From positions 18,240,739 through 18,304,738 of the forward strand of contig CM055192.1 in NCBI GenBank assembly GCA_029224185.1: 64,000 nt of DNA, given 5' to 3'. A program made the position numbers and the translations under genes. Source of the DNA: Karalla daura. Taxonomy: Eukaryota; Chordata; Actinopteri; Chaetodontiformes; Leiognathidae. This document shows, in pieces, positions 25,401-38,759 of the stretch (the stretch's first letter is position 1; every line of letters begins with the position of its first letter). A model generated the notes under the pieces. It made no database searches and was not told the DNA's origin. It was given only the letters and a program-made list of their open reading frames with translations.

Positions 25401-28400
25401 AAACTTTCCATCCCTCGTGAGTTGCCTTTGTGGGAGTCCTCACACTCGGTGGATGTTATGCTGCACTTATAAGGACCTAAGTTTGCTTGTTACATTTTAA
25501 GTTTTAGATAATGCCATGATGGAGAGAAAAACTCTGCTATACATTTTTTTTTTCAAATATTTTCTGCTCATGCATCATCTTCTCCAACAGCTGATAAAGA
25601 AAATCAGCTCTGTCTGCTCCGTTACTGTATTACTGCATTAATATCAGCCATTCAGAGTCTTTTCAGATAGCGAGAATTGCTTCTGAAAAGTTTTTGGAGT
25701 CTTATGTTAAGGTTTAGAAGTTTGGAGGCAATAAACGTTACTTTTTCTAATTGTCTCACATGGAGCAGTCATCTGAATCCTGTGCAGGTGATAAGGCCAA
25801 ACTGGTACCAACCAATTACAGAAAGCAAGTGGCTGTTAAAAGAAAAAAAAAATCCACATGCAAACACACAGTCCTGCTCAAACTCAACTTTATTCAGACA
25901 CTCTCGCACATATTTATTTACTATGAGATTTTGAGAACAGAATTTCAGATCTTGACTCTCTGCAAATAGTTTGAGCAATAATTGTCAAACCGCTTTTCCC
26001 TACTTGTGCAGGTTAAACAAGAGTTGAATGTAAGCCGGAAGAAATACAATAGTCACTCGACACAGACAATAGAGGTTCCTCCTGAAACTACTCTGACCAG
26101 TGATGCAAAGCTTTTTCATTCACTGTTTTCATTTTCATTTACTCTAATAATAGGTGCGTTTAGGTGCTTCATTCACAACCGAAGAAACCACAGAAAAGAT
26201 TTCCAAGTCACCAAGAGACACACAATAGGAAGCTTAAATCTAATATCCACATTAACGGAAGCATTTCCTTCGCAATTCATCACCAGTTTGGTTCTTTGAT
26301 ATACGAGTTCAAGGGTTAATGTTTCCAGCAAGGTGAAATGGCGAGGTTGTCATCATGATGATTAATAAATCATCTTTGCAGGACAGAGAAAGAGTAACGT
26401 GGCTGCACTGAACCATCCACATGATGACATACGAGTCACATGACGGGCATGAAAAGCTTTTTTCTTTTTTAATATAATTTTGGACGTAAAACTAATGCAG
26501 AATATAATAAAAAGAAAAACTATGTACTCTCCAATTTACTATTACTAGTATCCTGGGGATCCATCACTGTGCCATGATGGGGTCTGTAAAATCACTCACA
26601 GAAGCAGAAAAGGCAGAGAGGTTATCAGGAGGTAAATTAAAGCATTGCTTCCTGAAGAAACAATTTATATATATTATGTTTTGTTTTTCAATATTCAATC
26701 AGCATTCAGTATCTAAAGAAAAAACAAAAAATTTGAAACTTGTGAATTTGTTAAGATCAAGTGTTGCAGCAATAATATGCTTTCATTTGTGTATTATTAA
26801 ATTAGCACTGTCTTAATCAGCTTCTTATTTAAATGCCTCTTCATCTGCTCAGGGGTTAATTCTTGCATATATTGTGTGTGGGGCCTGAACTATTTAAATT
26901 GCATCTTGTGAATAATAACCGTAAGACTGTCAAAGAAACAAAATCGAACACAACTGCTATTTAATTAAAGAGCTCAGGTTAAATGTCCTGAGAGACGTGT
27001 CCAGGAGACCCAAGACTTGCTTCAACACTGAAGGAATTATCAGTTATTTTCTACCTTCAGAATCAATCTGGTTTTAAGCAATTGGATTGCAGAGTTAAGG
27101 TATAGTGTGTCGCCTAACTGCCAACTGTAAATTAGGACGGCAAAGAAAAACTGCTCTATTTTCTAATAGGAATTTTTCACTGTGCCCGGAATGAGGGGAT
27201 CTATTTCTCAAGGGACTGATTTTTCACTTTGAATTACTCCAGCGGTCCATTCATCTCCTGGCCAATAAAGTCCAAGATCCTGCCGACGCCTTGTCATTTT
27301 GGAAATTTGCTGTCAGTCCTGATGAATGACGTTTCATCTCGCTGTTAACATGTTTCTTAATGCCATAGCTGGAAGCCCGGGAAGAACGGAAAGTCCTGGA
27401 GAATTGCGGGGGAAAAGTGAAACACATTCAAACTAGCACAGGGAGAAGAGCAGCAGCGACTAATACATCTGTTTGATTGTTTGAACTCCAGGGCAGAGCG
27501 TATATTAGACCGTTTCAGGTTGTGTTATTCATCTTCACAGAGTAAATCTATCTTGGGTGTTTTGGAGCAAATGGGAGTCATTTGCCGACATAATGCAAAC
27601 TGCATTGAACGTGTTGCTGATTTGTGACTGTGGAGAGAAATCAGTCATAATGAAAGTCTGCAGTAAATATCAGCATAAACCATGGGGCATTTTCTAGATA
27701 ACTACGTAGGTCATCACCTACACAATACAATAGCTGAGAGCAGTCTTGCATGCAAAGAGCATCTATAAATGTCTGCAATAATTTAAACAGTGAGTAAAAA
27801 TGGATTTGTTGTGCCACAGCAAGGAGCTGTGTGCTGTACCTGAGCAGACCTGAGCTGCTACAACTCTTTTACCCAGCGACACTGAAGTCCTGCAAGCTAT
27901 AAGACTTTCTGTGTAGAGAGGCTGGATCACTTCTGTTTCACCTCACTTTCACTTCAGTTTCACCTCTGTTTTCTGTTTGTTTGTTTGTTTGTCAAGTGGT
28001 TTCCCAAAGTTGTTGGTTGTATGGCACACAGGTTAGCCATATAAAAAAAGAAAGAGAAAAGTTTTTGGTCTCTTTTTCTTCTGTTTTTTCTCACAAGAGA
28101 GGATTTGGTTTGGATTTGTTAGGGTGGTATGGCAATGCCTGCTGATTTTTATCATATTAAGCTGCTGTCTCTGTTTGCTGATCAGCCATCATTTAGCCCG
28201 GCATCAGCATAAATTATACATGAGATCAGTGCAATCATACCTGCTGCACAACTGTGCGAGCAGAGGCAGGAACTCAGTGGCTTCCTATGAAGTGTTGTTG
28301 CAGTTTGTCTGTCTCCAGATAATGCGTAAAAAAAATGGAGTAAATATAACATCCACACCATGAGAGTCTCATCACTTATGTGTTTCCCGACCGACTTACC

Positions 28401-29099
28401 GATGCTGCAGCATGTTGTAGTTTTAGTGTTAATAAATAAATAAGAAATAAAACTGCATGTTCCCTCTTGCTTCAATCCTGCATAAATTAGCACTGCTCGT
28501 CCAAAGTGTGGGAATAAATTTCTGGTAAATATCTAACGTGCAATAAATACAACAGGCACACAGGACAAAGGTTAGTATCCTATTTTTTTGTCCTGTGAAA
28601 TGAAGAATTTTAGTTTGTTGTGCTTGAGTTTATGGGTCTGCGCTCTTGTGTCTTCGCCCACGCTTTCATCCTGTGACAAGAGCACCAAACAGCCACAGTT
28701 TTGATGTTCAGGTTGTCAATAAAAAAGTCAGAGTCAACAGTTTTGTACAGTAAAGGCTTGTATCCCTCAGGGCTGCGTGTGTTTGGCGCCGTGCTGTTTG
28801 TCTCTCTCTCAAGTTCTTGCACGCTGTCCCTGGAGATATCAACATTAAATTGCTTTTTGGTTCAGAAGCTACTCAGATGCATTAGAAGTTGTAATGGACT
28901 TTGCCTTGGTGAAGGTGTCAGATGGCGTATTGATTGTGCCTACTGGGTACAGCTGAAACTGCTTCACACCTTTGAATAATTCATGCCTCTGTCACAATTA
29001 TTGTCCTAATTGTAACAATGTTTGGATGGCAACCTGGAAGGAAGGAAGGAAGAAGGACTTATTCTGTCTCCCTCTCTCCAACTGTGCCGCATTATTTGA
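22456..29099. other. Intergenic, no gene recognised
   Basis: Contains A-rich runs near 23463-23490, (TTTG)n at about 27974-27993 and (GGAA)n at about 29036-29055. There is CpG-bearing unique sequence at 22970-23280. Frames of up to 105 codons are featureless. No RNA gene, dispersed repeat copy or transposon end was recognised in this 6.6 kb. Confidence 0.5.
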
Positions 29100-29800
29100 A
29101 AAGGGGAATAGTAATGTGATCATTTTTCATACATTATAATCGTATCCATTATGAAGATGATAACTTGTGTTGCCTGAAAGGCAAACAAAGTTTCAGACGG
29201 ATCACGCCTCTTAGTTTTAATTAAAAATCACAGACAGCTTAATTGCGGTGCAGTTGTGCTCTGCTGGCCCGTGATTGCTTCAGAAAGTGGAAGCGAGATT
29301 GTAAGAGGGACCGCTGCAGATATTGCAACGCAGTTCTTGGCCCATGCCCCCCATCAAGTCTGGACTTTGCAAACTTTCTTCGCCAAGTTTCTTATCATGG
29401 TTTAATGAAGCCTCCCTGGAAGTGGAGTCTTTAAAATTGTACTTTGATAGGTGAAAACCACTGGGATAAAATGTCACTTGAACTCATTCTGTACGCACCT
29501 GAAAGTCAAGTGAGGCACTTAAGGTTCCTCTGTGCTCTGAGACTATTTTGTCCTATTTGCATCTCATGAAATAAGCCGCTTTTGAAATGTACCTCAGCAG
29601 AATTATGTATTTCTGAATTGATAATGCTGATCTGTAATTCACTGCAGGCTTTTAACAATATGTAAGATGCCATACATATTTATGAAAATCCCAGCCTCTG
29701 GCTTACATTTAGCTGATTGTGCACTTTAGCACGCAGTCACATTCGCTCATAATCCATCATTGTGTCTTGAAGTAGTGACTGGCAAACCTCCCCCAATCAG
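29100..29800. promoter_or_regulatory. Candidate conserved non-coding element cluster
   Basis: Repeat-free sequence with many homeodomain-like cores (CATTATAATCG, TTTTAATTAAAAATC, GCTTAATTGC, TGAATTGATAATG, CTCATAATCC) and an ATATTTATGAAAATCCC segment. It is among the densest such areas in the left flank. Function and conservation are inferred only. Confidence 0.3.
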
Positions 29801-30905
29801 GAGAATTGAATTATCACTACACTTAATTGAAACATTAAAAGTATAGTAGAGCCAGTGAAGGCATGAGTTTATTCGTGAAACTTTCCTGAATGGTTTTTAA
29901 GATGCTTTTGTTGCTTTGAAAATTGCCGCTGCGCCATGTCCTGGGTTTGAACCTCCAACTCAACTCTTATAGGCTTAAAAAGCACATTGACGATTGATAT
30001 TTTTAATTTGATCTCCACAGTCTTTTTGCTCCTTTGTCCACTTAAAAGGAGTGCTTCAATTTTCCTCTTTTTTGTGTTATTTCACATTAACTTCTTCACA
30101 TCCCTTCCACCACCGTGTTTGTTCCAATTTGTTCCTCTATTTTGGAAGCTTTTATCTTAGTGCTGTTGTCTCCCCACCGGCCCTTTCAGCCCAAAGATTT
30201 GATCCTGAGCAGTGATGCCGTAATGCGACAGATTTAAGGCACCCTGTAATCCCAAATGTCTTCTTTGCTGTTTGCCACAAAGCATATGTGATTGACAAGC
30301 GTTCTGAATACGTCTGCATGAAGAAAAGTAAAATTACTTTTGCCCACCAGAGGCTGTCAATAGCTCCAGGTGCTAAAGTGCACTGATATTTATGGCTGAA
30401 ATACTAAACATCTGAAAGCAGGCATCAGATAAACATTATCTGATCACCCGGCACATTTAAATGAACAAATGACAAAGAGCTACCTGTTTTAAAAGACCAA
30501 TTCCCTCAACTCCAGTTGAGATTAAAAGGGGGTATTGATTACCCTATAATAATACCTCTGTTTTTTCAGCCTAATGATCCCTCAGCACATTTCAAAACTA
30601 AATGTAGCTGGTCTTAATTTGCTCCATCAGTCAATGATACAACACAGCGAAACAGCAACACATGGCTGTCAACAGCTCTCCAGCTCTGTTGCTGAGGTTG
30701 TAAATTACAACATGTGCAGATTTGTTTCAAAAGCGCAAAATAAATTATTAGCTTCTTCATAACGACTTGGCTTGTTTTGACACGGATGCAGCTTGTGTTT
30801 GCTCCTTTATTTCACTAAATGTGGAACTGTGCTGGATATGTTTACTGTGAATTTGTCATGTATTTTCCCCCTTGTGTAATTACACAAAAAAACTGCTCTG
30901 AGAAG
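29801..30905. other. Intergenic, no gene recognised
   Basis: Unique sequence. A 'ctgggtttgaacctcc' string at about 29940 resembles the tail of the dispersed repeat or a tRNA T-arm, but no cloverleaf can be built around it. Nothing else is seen. Confidence 0.5.
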
Positions 30906-30921
30906 ACACACACACACACGC

Positions 30922-30968
<47 letters not shown>
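30906..30968. repeat. (CA)n microsatellite, interrupted
   Basis: A CA run with CG substitutions at about 30920 and 30926. Confidence 0.95.
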
Positions 30969-30972
<4 letters not shown>

Positions 30973-31080
30973 CATCTGTATGCTCAGCATGTGGCAGTGT
31001 GTCCTAATTCTATTTATGTTAGCCGAATTTAGCTATATGGTTAAAGATGCATTCTGCTATTGCTACTGGACCAAGTACAT

Positions 31081-31315
31081 TCATCCATTTTCTTAACCAT
31101 TTTTATGCTGTGGCATTGGTTTCTGCTGTGTCCACAGGACCCACACACCCCTCACTCTCACACTCACACACCTCAGGCTCATTTAGTCTCTAATCAGACA
31201 AAACATGCATGTTCTTGGCACGAAGTAGGACACCCGTACAAAAATCTGACAAAGACTCAAGGAAAAACATGCAAACTCAAACTTCACACAGAAAACCCCT
31301 TGCTCCAATCAATCA
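31081..31315 (+). repeat. Dispersed teleost repeat, near-complete copy
   Basis: It has the head 'tcatccattttcttaacc', then 'cacaggacccacacacc' and 'cacactcacacacctcagg'. 'aacatgcatgttcttggcac' follows, and 'aacatgcaaactc' and 'cacacagaaaaccccttgctcc' come in order. It explains the 87-codon frame at this place. Confidence 0.7.
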
Positions 31316-32591
31316 ATGTATAAATTAAAATGTACACAACCTCTGTCTGACACCATTCTTATTACTTCCCCGGTATTGATTTGGAACATCATTGATTTAA
31401 CCAACATCACATCAAGTTATCCTGCGACATTGTGTACGTCTGCATGTGTCCTCACATCTAATTATCTGCATGTCGGACAACTCTGATTTTGCCCCCTAGC
31501 ACATTAACGCCGTGATATCTGACATATCTGCTTATCGCTCCTCTGGGTCAGCACAGATGCTGCGCAGTAAAACCGAACCCAGGGTGGCTGCAAAACTCAA
31601 AACGGCCACATTAGCACTGGGTCAGCTGTTTGTCTCCAGGTAAAATACATTTTAGCCTCGGTTCAAGTTAGTGAGCTGATGACTTTGTATGAACAGAAGG
31701 AAAGACGAGACAATCTGTGCAGACGTAACAAGGACAGACTATTATGCAACATTATGAGGATCAAGGTTATCCAAGTGGAAACTACTTACTCCAACTCTTT
31801 ATGTGGAGCAATTCCACTGATTTGTCCTATTTGACAAAATGAGAAGCTTGCATGAGGCAAAACTTTACAACCAAAGGGTGTTTAAAAAATAATGACAGTA
31901 ACCTGATTTCATAGAGTAGAAAGTGCAAGCCCACACGGTAAAGATGGTGTGTCGGAAGCTTTGAATTGTCATTGTGAGGATTAATAAAGAATGAGCTTCT
32001 TTAATGTTTCGCCTGAGTGAGCTCATAAAAGCCGACATGTGGTGGAGGAAGAGATGGAATACAAATAAACCCGGACCCAATGAATGTCACTACTTCCTTT
32101 TGGTGTTTTCAAGGCATGCAGGAAACGGGAGACTCTGGCGTCTGGGATAGGGAGACAGGAGAAAGAGGCATGGAAACTAATTTTGCACACGCTTGGCAAA
32201 GGGCATTTCAGAATGCTCTCAATTTGTCATGCACAATTGGCTCCACGCTTTTAGAGCGGAAGGGAAAAGTTGTGTTTTTATGTAAGGTCTGTGCTTTATC
32301 TGATTCCACTTCATCACTGACAAATCTGATGGCAAAATTGCCAGAATGAGCTTTTTATAAATGGGGACAAATCTTCAACCATCCACAGTATATTTTGTCT
32401 ATGAAGGCCTTTTCTCTTTGCCCAATTCCACCTCCTCTACCAACTTATTCACGTATTCTGATTCACTTCCCGGACTGCTTTGCTGATTCAATTGAATCTT
32501 GAGGTAGCTCTGCTCCCGTCTTGTGTCAGTGAATGAGAGGAACATGTTTTCACAAGGACATCCTAAACTGTCAGTGCTTCCTCTCTTTCAG
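31316..32591. other. Intergenic, no gene recognised
   Basis: Ordinary unique sequence. The 89-codon frame at 32080-32349 has no domain that I recognise. Confidence 0.5.
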
Positions 32592-32706
32592 AGGAGCAGC
32601 CCGCATGAATGACTTGTCAGATTGGCTGTGGTTTCACAAAAGGCTAATCAGCGTTGTGAATGCTACCTGCATGTGGAATGGCTTTGCAGACTCAGTTTTG
32701 TGGCAG
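32592..32706 (+). other. Exon-like segment, orphan, 115 bases
   Basis: It is framed by tcctctctttcag on the left and CAG|gtaagg on the right, both near the vertebrate consensus. Between them one frame stays open (…MNDLSDWLWFHKRL… to …CMWNGFADSVLWQ). Its length modulo 3 is 1. I recognise no family, and no partner exon was found nearby. A long non-coding RNA exon is as likely as a coding one. Confidence 0.3.
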
Positions 32707-35700
32707 GTAAGGTGAACGGTCAGCTGAGTGTGTGATGGTTAAACTTTGCCCCCGTCGAACTGGTTCTGCCAAAAACTCTGCAAAGCTTCTCTGGTAATGT
32801 GAGCACCGCCACGTGGCTCTTTAAAGGATGAATGTCACTCGCACATGCGTCATTCCTCGGCTCTGCATCCATCTTGCTCGTTGGATTCGAGGAGCTGTCT
32901 CAGGAAGTTCTGGAGCTCTGCATTCATGAGGACCAGGAAATATACGATTATGTCGGAGGTAATTTCTCAGTCTACGTTTTCTATTGCTCAGCTTGTTACT
33001 TAAGCATGATGTTTGATTTACGCTTGCACTCACCATGTGAGCGTTAGTAAGTTGACGTAAGCTTTTAGCTCAATTTCTCCAACTTTAATGATCAAGGGTT
33101 TGGAGAGCTTTGTGGGGAGGACGGCTATGTATATATGCACGCATATTTGCAATCTGCTATTTAGCCATCGTTAATTGCTCCCATTTCTGCTCACTCTTTC
33201 CACCGCTGGGCTGGCAGCCTCTTCCAGGATGCACGCAACAAACAGTTTGCACTATGAACTCATAGCCAGCAGCTCCCTGTAGTTCGCTGTAAAAAAAAGT
33301 GCCCACAAACCTTTCCAGTTAACACTTTTTGATACTCACACTCACATGTATGCATGCATGTTTCCCACGTCTCAGGTCTGCTTCCCAAAGCCTGCGACCG
33401 AGAAGAAAAGACACAAGCTGAGCCCTTGAGCTGCAAGGGCCGTGGGCCAAAAAGCGACTTAAATCAATTCCATTTGATTAGGTGCCACGGTGTACACTAC
33501 ATCTTATAATTCCATTAACGCAGGGATGGATTTTCAATGAATGTAACTGCAGGCAAATAGTCAGGCATAATTTTGTGAAATGAAATACAGCATAGGTTCG
33601 GAATAAGGGTGTGAATTTCTTTCTTTTTTCCGTTTTCTCCTCCCCCGTTTGCAGATAAGGACTTTGCCTCATCCTAATGCTGCAGTCCTGATCTTCTCCC
33701 ATTTTTTTTGCAGAGCTGCTTTTTTCCCCCTCACAGCATTTTTAAAATGCTTAGAATACTTAGCCTAAATTATTTCACACTTTATTATATCAGCCTTGGC
33801 TCAGTAGGCCGTGGTAAGACCACCGTGCAATTGCCTGATTTAACTCTAACTATTGATAAATAAATACTGTATATATGCCATTAGTTACAGTGCAGAGAAG
33901 TTAAAGCGTTTGAGAATGCTCTGTTATTATTATTTCTCTGCTTTTCCTCGCCACTAATATAGATGCACTGAGGCTGCGGACCCAAAGCCAGGATTTTGAC
34001 AGAAGGTTGGACAGAAAATTAATGTGATTACACATGTCCTCTACAGAGGGAAGTGGCTGGTCCTCCGAGGACATCAGAGCATGATTGGAGCCATGGAGTG
34101 ATTTTAAAGACTCCGGGTAAAATATCTATCAGGAAGCCAGTAAAGACAGCTAGATTTACTGCATGACTGCTGCAATTTTATGCCTCGCTAATCAACCTTT
34201 ACTGTACAAGTACCAGGCTAAGTTAAGACCACGAATATTGGGACTTTCATTTCACGGCATGGGCAATCATACAGAGCCTTGGGCTTGTTGCTCCATGACA
34301 CAGAGGATACTGTCACGCCAATCCAACAACAGATTGGAAATCATTGCAGCAAGTTTCTTCTTCTTTTTTTTTCTTTTCAAGACTTTTATTTTACAAAGAT
34401 GAACCCAGGCTCACGATAAGAACCGTCATATTGCTCTGGAGATGTTTGCAGAAGTTTTTCTTTTTGTTTTCAAGATCACTGATCACAGTCAACTCAGAGT
34501 AAACCGGTCCTTAAGCCGCTGCAGAGTTTGTGTCGGACACGCTGCTGCATCTTTAATGCAGTGCTAGCTGTGGGACTCATCAAATATTTGTGTCTCTCCC
34601 AGTCAAGCAACGCAGTGCTTACACTGGCTGAATGAGCCAGTGCCCTGATGTCCCCTCTCGGAAAGTGGCCCTGTGCTGAATGGATGTGGCAGACATCCGC
34701 AGTGACATAAAGTCACTGATGAAGGTCAACAATCCATCAGGCCCCGAGGATGGAGAAAAGTCTGAGCCACTGAATGAGCCTTTAAAATGATGAATGCATG
34801 TAGCAGAAGAACATAGATTGGCCAATAAATGCTGACCAAATGTTTTTGTTTCGTTGTTTGTATCGTCCACATATATATATGATAGAGCTGTAACATGATA
34901 TGAAGCATCACAATCCTCATACTGTAAAAGCTTGGACTCAGAGAATGTTGTATTTGACAGACTTTAAAGTACATAAACAGCGCTTTCATGACTGGGCCTG
35001 AGAATAAAGTTAAAAAGATCTGTTGCAGGAATTCTCTTTGAACAAGTTGTCAAGGCACATTTGTCAAATATTTCCAGAAGAGAATAGCTGAATAAATAAA
35101 TCATTCCTGTCCTGAAAAACACTGACCTGCACTCTGAGGCTCTCACAAGGGCAACAGGATACAGCTCCAAATGCACTTGGATGGATATCAATATTGTTCT
35201 TGTCTTTGCGGCAGTACAAAAGCAGATGAGAAAAACTGTACTGCAGCTACTCCACGGTTTGATGTTTAACTGCAAGCCAACAACGCTTTGCCAGTGAGGG
35301 AGCAGAGCAACAACTGTGCCAGTTTGTGTTGAGCAAGGGGAAATCAGGGGAAGATTTATGAGCATAATAATGAATCCTATGCCTGCTTTAATTACAACAA
35401 TCCTGGACTCTTTGAAGTGTGCTGTTGCAGCTGGAAAACGTTTGCCTTGTGTCTTAGTCCTTTACACTGAACAGATAAACATGGATCAAGTATTAAATTT
35501 GCATGTCGGTGAGAATTTTTTAAATAATTTTTCCTCACATTTGCCAGCATTGTTGTAAACAAATTACAGCAAAAAGAGCTCAATTACCAGCCCCGCTTAT
35601 AAGTGTATTTACAGAGAAAACTTTGGATTCACTGTGACTTCCATTATTCAAGTCAGAACTGAACCGGGAGCTTAACCACGTTTGTGAGATACATTACGCC

Positions 35701-36096
35701 ATTAGCGGGTCATGCGTCACAAGTGCAGATGACGCTCGTATATTTCATGAACGATTTTTGAATGTCAACCAAGCGTCGTTAGAGGGGCAAAGAAGAGCCT
35801 CACGCAGATGCTTTTCGCCCACATTGTCTCTGGTGCACCTGTCCCGCCGTATGTCAAGTGCTGCGACCGTTCCAAACCGAGCCAAACAAGGCAAACGGAT
35901 CAAAATCAGTGCCAAAGCAGGTGTGTGACAGTTCCACCTGTGTTTCACCAGGCGTTCGCTTCCCTTTCTCATGCCCAGATAAAGAGTCTGATCTCTGGCA
36001 GACTAAAAAGGATCTGTCAGCTCTTGGCAAGCCAGAGTTATCCAAAGAATCGCACTCCCACAACACCCACCTGCTCTCCCCAAGATGATGCTGACA
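32707..36096. other. Intergenic, no gene recognised
   Basis: Includes a perfect 7-base hairpin (CACTGGC/GCCAGTG) at 34622-34642 and T runs near 34366. A more CpG-bearing unique stretch lies at 35640-35900. Open frames there (108 and 102 codons on opposite strands) overlap each other and lack domains. Confidence 0.5.
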
Positions 36097-36139
36097 GGGT
36101 GCTGGGCTGGGAGGGTGGGGGGTGGGGGGAGTAGAGGGG
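36097..36139 (+). other. G-quadruplex-forming tract
   Basis: Seven G-runs of at least three, mostly with loops of one to four bases, allow several alternative quadruplexes. Confidence 0.8.
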
Positions 36140-38315
36140 TGGTGCAGGCATCTTAGATTCACCAGTCAGCCTGCTGATGACAGTTGTTTTTGATTCTACA
36201 TTTACTCAGGATTTCCATATTTCCACTTTTACCTTTCCTCGTTAGAGATGAAGCGAAAGCAAAACTCCAAACTGTAGACATGTTTTCACCTTCGCATTGC
36301 GGGTTTGTCACACAGGCACGCTGCTGTTTGAAGTATTTCTTGGTTTAATAGGTGTATACGGTGACATTAAGTAGTTTGAAGTCATTATACAGACATTATA
36401 ATGTGGATGTTTGCAACGTGTGTGTTGTTTTTGCATGGTTGAGCCGTTTTCTTATTCCAACATGTGAAGGAAATGCTGAAGTTACATGATTACGTCTCGC
36501 AGATAAACTGCAGCGTGGACTGCAAGGACGTACATGAAAGATGAATAATATTCACATCAAGCTAGGATCCAAGGTGTGCGCAGGCAGGAGGTGGGGGTGC
36601 AGCATGCATGAAAGACTATTAGTCCAACTTTACAAGGTTACAAAGTGCAACACCTTTGCTGTGATGATGGGAAGCAACTTTTTCACAAGGCCAGGACTGA
36701 TAAACAGTAAATACTGCTTAAGCAGCACATCAAACAGTTTAATTCATAGGGTGAATCTAGAATATACATCTGCACTATATAGCTGCATACAGCAGGATAA
36801 GTGTGTGTATGATGTTTAATTCATTTTATAAGACAACTATGTGAAAAAGTGAGAAACACAGTGGAGGTATATTGAAGAAGTGATCCCAGAGATTTTCTAG
36901 ATGAAAAAGGTTGAAATAAACTTTGTATGCAAAGCAGCTTGAACACACATCAAACGAATGCTTTCGTGCATGCAGATATCGACAACAATGCTGCACTTTG
37001 AGTAAAAACTTTCCAAGCTCACCAATTCTGTAAAAGAAAAGGCACAAACCTGCATCAGACTCACCATACACCATTATGTATGCAGCATTTGGTTGAATTT
37101 AAATGCATTAATTATGCCGTTCTCTACCTTATGTGCACATCACATCTGCACATACATTATACATAAGATTCCTTATTGCTGCCTGACATATGGGGGCATT
37201 TATGCTGACGAACATATGACTCACACAACATAATCTTGGCACATACAGTAACATCGCTGGACTGGAAGTCTCTGGATACTGCTCTTTTCATACCTATACT
37301 GTGGGTGAGCAATATACATAGACATATAATAAACCCTGAAATAGCCTGACCTTCAACTCAGTTCATTGCACAAACTGTTCAATGTGTATACTTAACGAAT
37401 TTGATTATGTGCTCCGGCAAACAGAAGAAACTTTAAATCTAGTGTCCAAATCAGCACTATTTTGGTAGGAGAGAAAAGTGTTTGCAAATAAAGAAGAAAA
37501 GACTCTTGGATGCATCAAAAATGGATTGAAGTTCCAATTTTGGTCTATTTTGATCATTTTGTCTTGAACAGAAGTTGTCAGTGAGTCTGGAGAAGCACCC
37601 ACAGCATCTAGTCACATGTTTTGCAAAGCGCAGGCGACTGTTGAGAACTGAGGAGAGGGAAAAAAAACAGTCTCTCAATTGAAGTCAACAAAGTGAGATT
37701 AGATTTTTTTTCTTCCCCCCACTTGTTTCTGAAGTGTTTCCTTTATGTCCCTCATTATTGTGTGAGTTGTCCATCAAAGGGACTCTCTGAATCCTATTAA
37801 GTCTTTACACCCAGCTGAAGTCAGGACAGGGTTTATTACTGCTGCTCGAGATCACACGACAGACTGACACAGCGTTATTAAGAGTCTGCCACTACATGCA
37901 AATGCTTTGTACACAAATTGACTGCGAGTGAAAAAATGTTAAGATAATTAGCAGGCTGGCACATTTGCATCCGTGTTTTAATAAATATTTTTTTTGTCTA
38001 AGCTAAAGAGGCAGAATTATTTCCAGGTGCTTCTGTGTGCTGTTATTCTTCTTTGATGAACTGATTGCCTGTTTACCGAGAGTGCAGAGAGTGCAGGCAG
38101 CATTTCAGCTGGCATCCCAAAGTGGACCTCGGTTTTCCCAAATGATGTGTTTTGGATTTATTTATTTTGTGTTTTTGCCGGCAAGATTTTGTTGTTGTGG
38201 AATAAGGTCAGAGCCCAGAATACTGCAGGGGAAAACATGTTAGTGAGTCTAGAAGAGAGTGTTTGATGGATGTTTGGCAGGTTTAGAGTGGAGCGCCTTA
38301 AGACCTCTCTCTCAT

Positions 38316-38316
<1 letters not shown>
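36140..38316. other. Intergenic, no gene recognised
   Basis: A/T-rich unique sequence with a T run near 37988. No supported feature. Confidence 0.5.

Positions 38317-38392
<76 letters not shown>
38317..38392. repeat. (CA)n microsatellite, 38 uninterrupted units
   Basis: A perfect CA run, the second longest in the window. It is likely polymorphic in length between individuals. The frames over it on both strands are artefacts. Confidence 0.97.
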
Positions 38393-38394
<2 letters not shown>

Positions 38395-38759
38395 CTCAGT
38401 CTGCCACTGACTGCTCTTTTCATGAGATGGTAGAGCTGCACAGCGCGCCGCATGGCATCAATCAAGAATGCTCATGTGGATTTAGTGATACGGGGGATGA
38501 GTTATTTTTTCTTCAAGGTTCGGTCCTGGTATAAACGTGTTGTAAGATCTCGGGGGCTGTTGTAATGCCACTGAAGTAGATAGGAGCTGCCATCTCGGTG
38601 ACCGAGCAACACTGGCCTCTATGGGCAGGCAGGGGAACAGCCATTAACACGAGGAGTTCCATTATTAAGTAAAACAAATCTCTCCCTGTCTCCCACCCTT
38701 TTTTCTCCCTATGTTTGTGTGTTTGGAGCTGTATTCGTGTGTGTGTCATCCGTTCTTTA

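Noticed and set aside
29243..29434. Nuclear-receptor-like Cys/Arg pattern (CKRDRCRYC)
   Set aside because: Only a short local resemblance. The zinc-coordinating spacing of a receptor DNA-binding domain is absent and no flanking exon exists.
29935..29960. tRNA-like T-arm string 'ggtttgaacctcc'
   Set aside because: No acceptor stem, D-arm or anticodon arm can be paired around it. Such strings also occur in the dispersed repeat tail.
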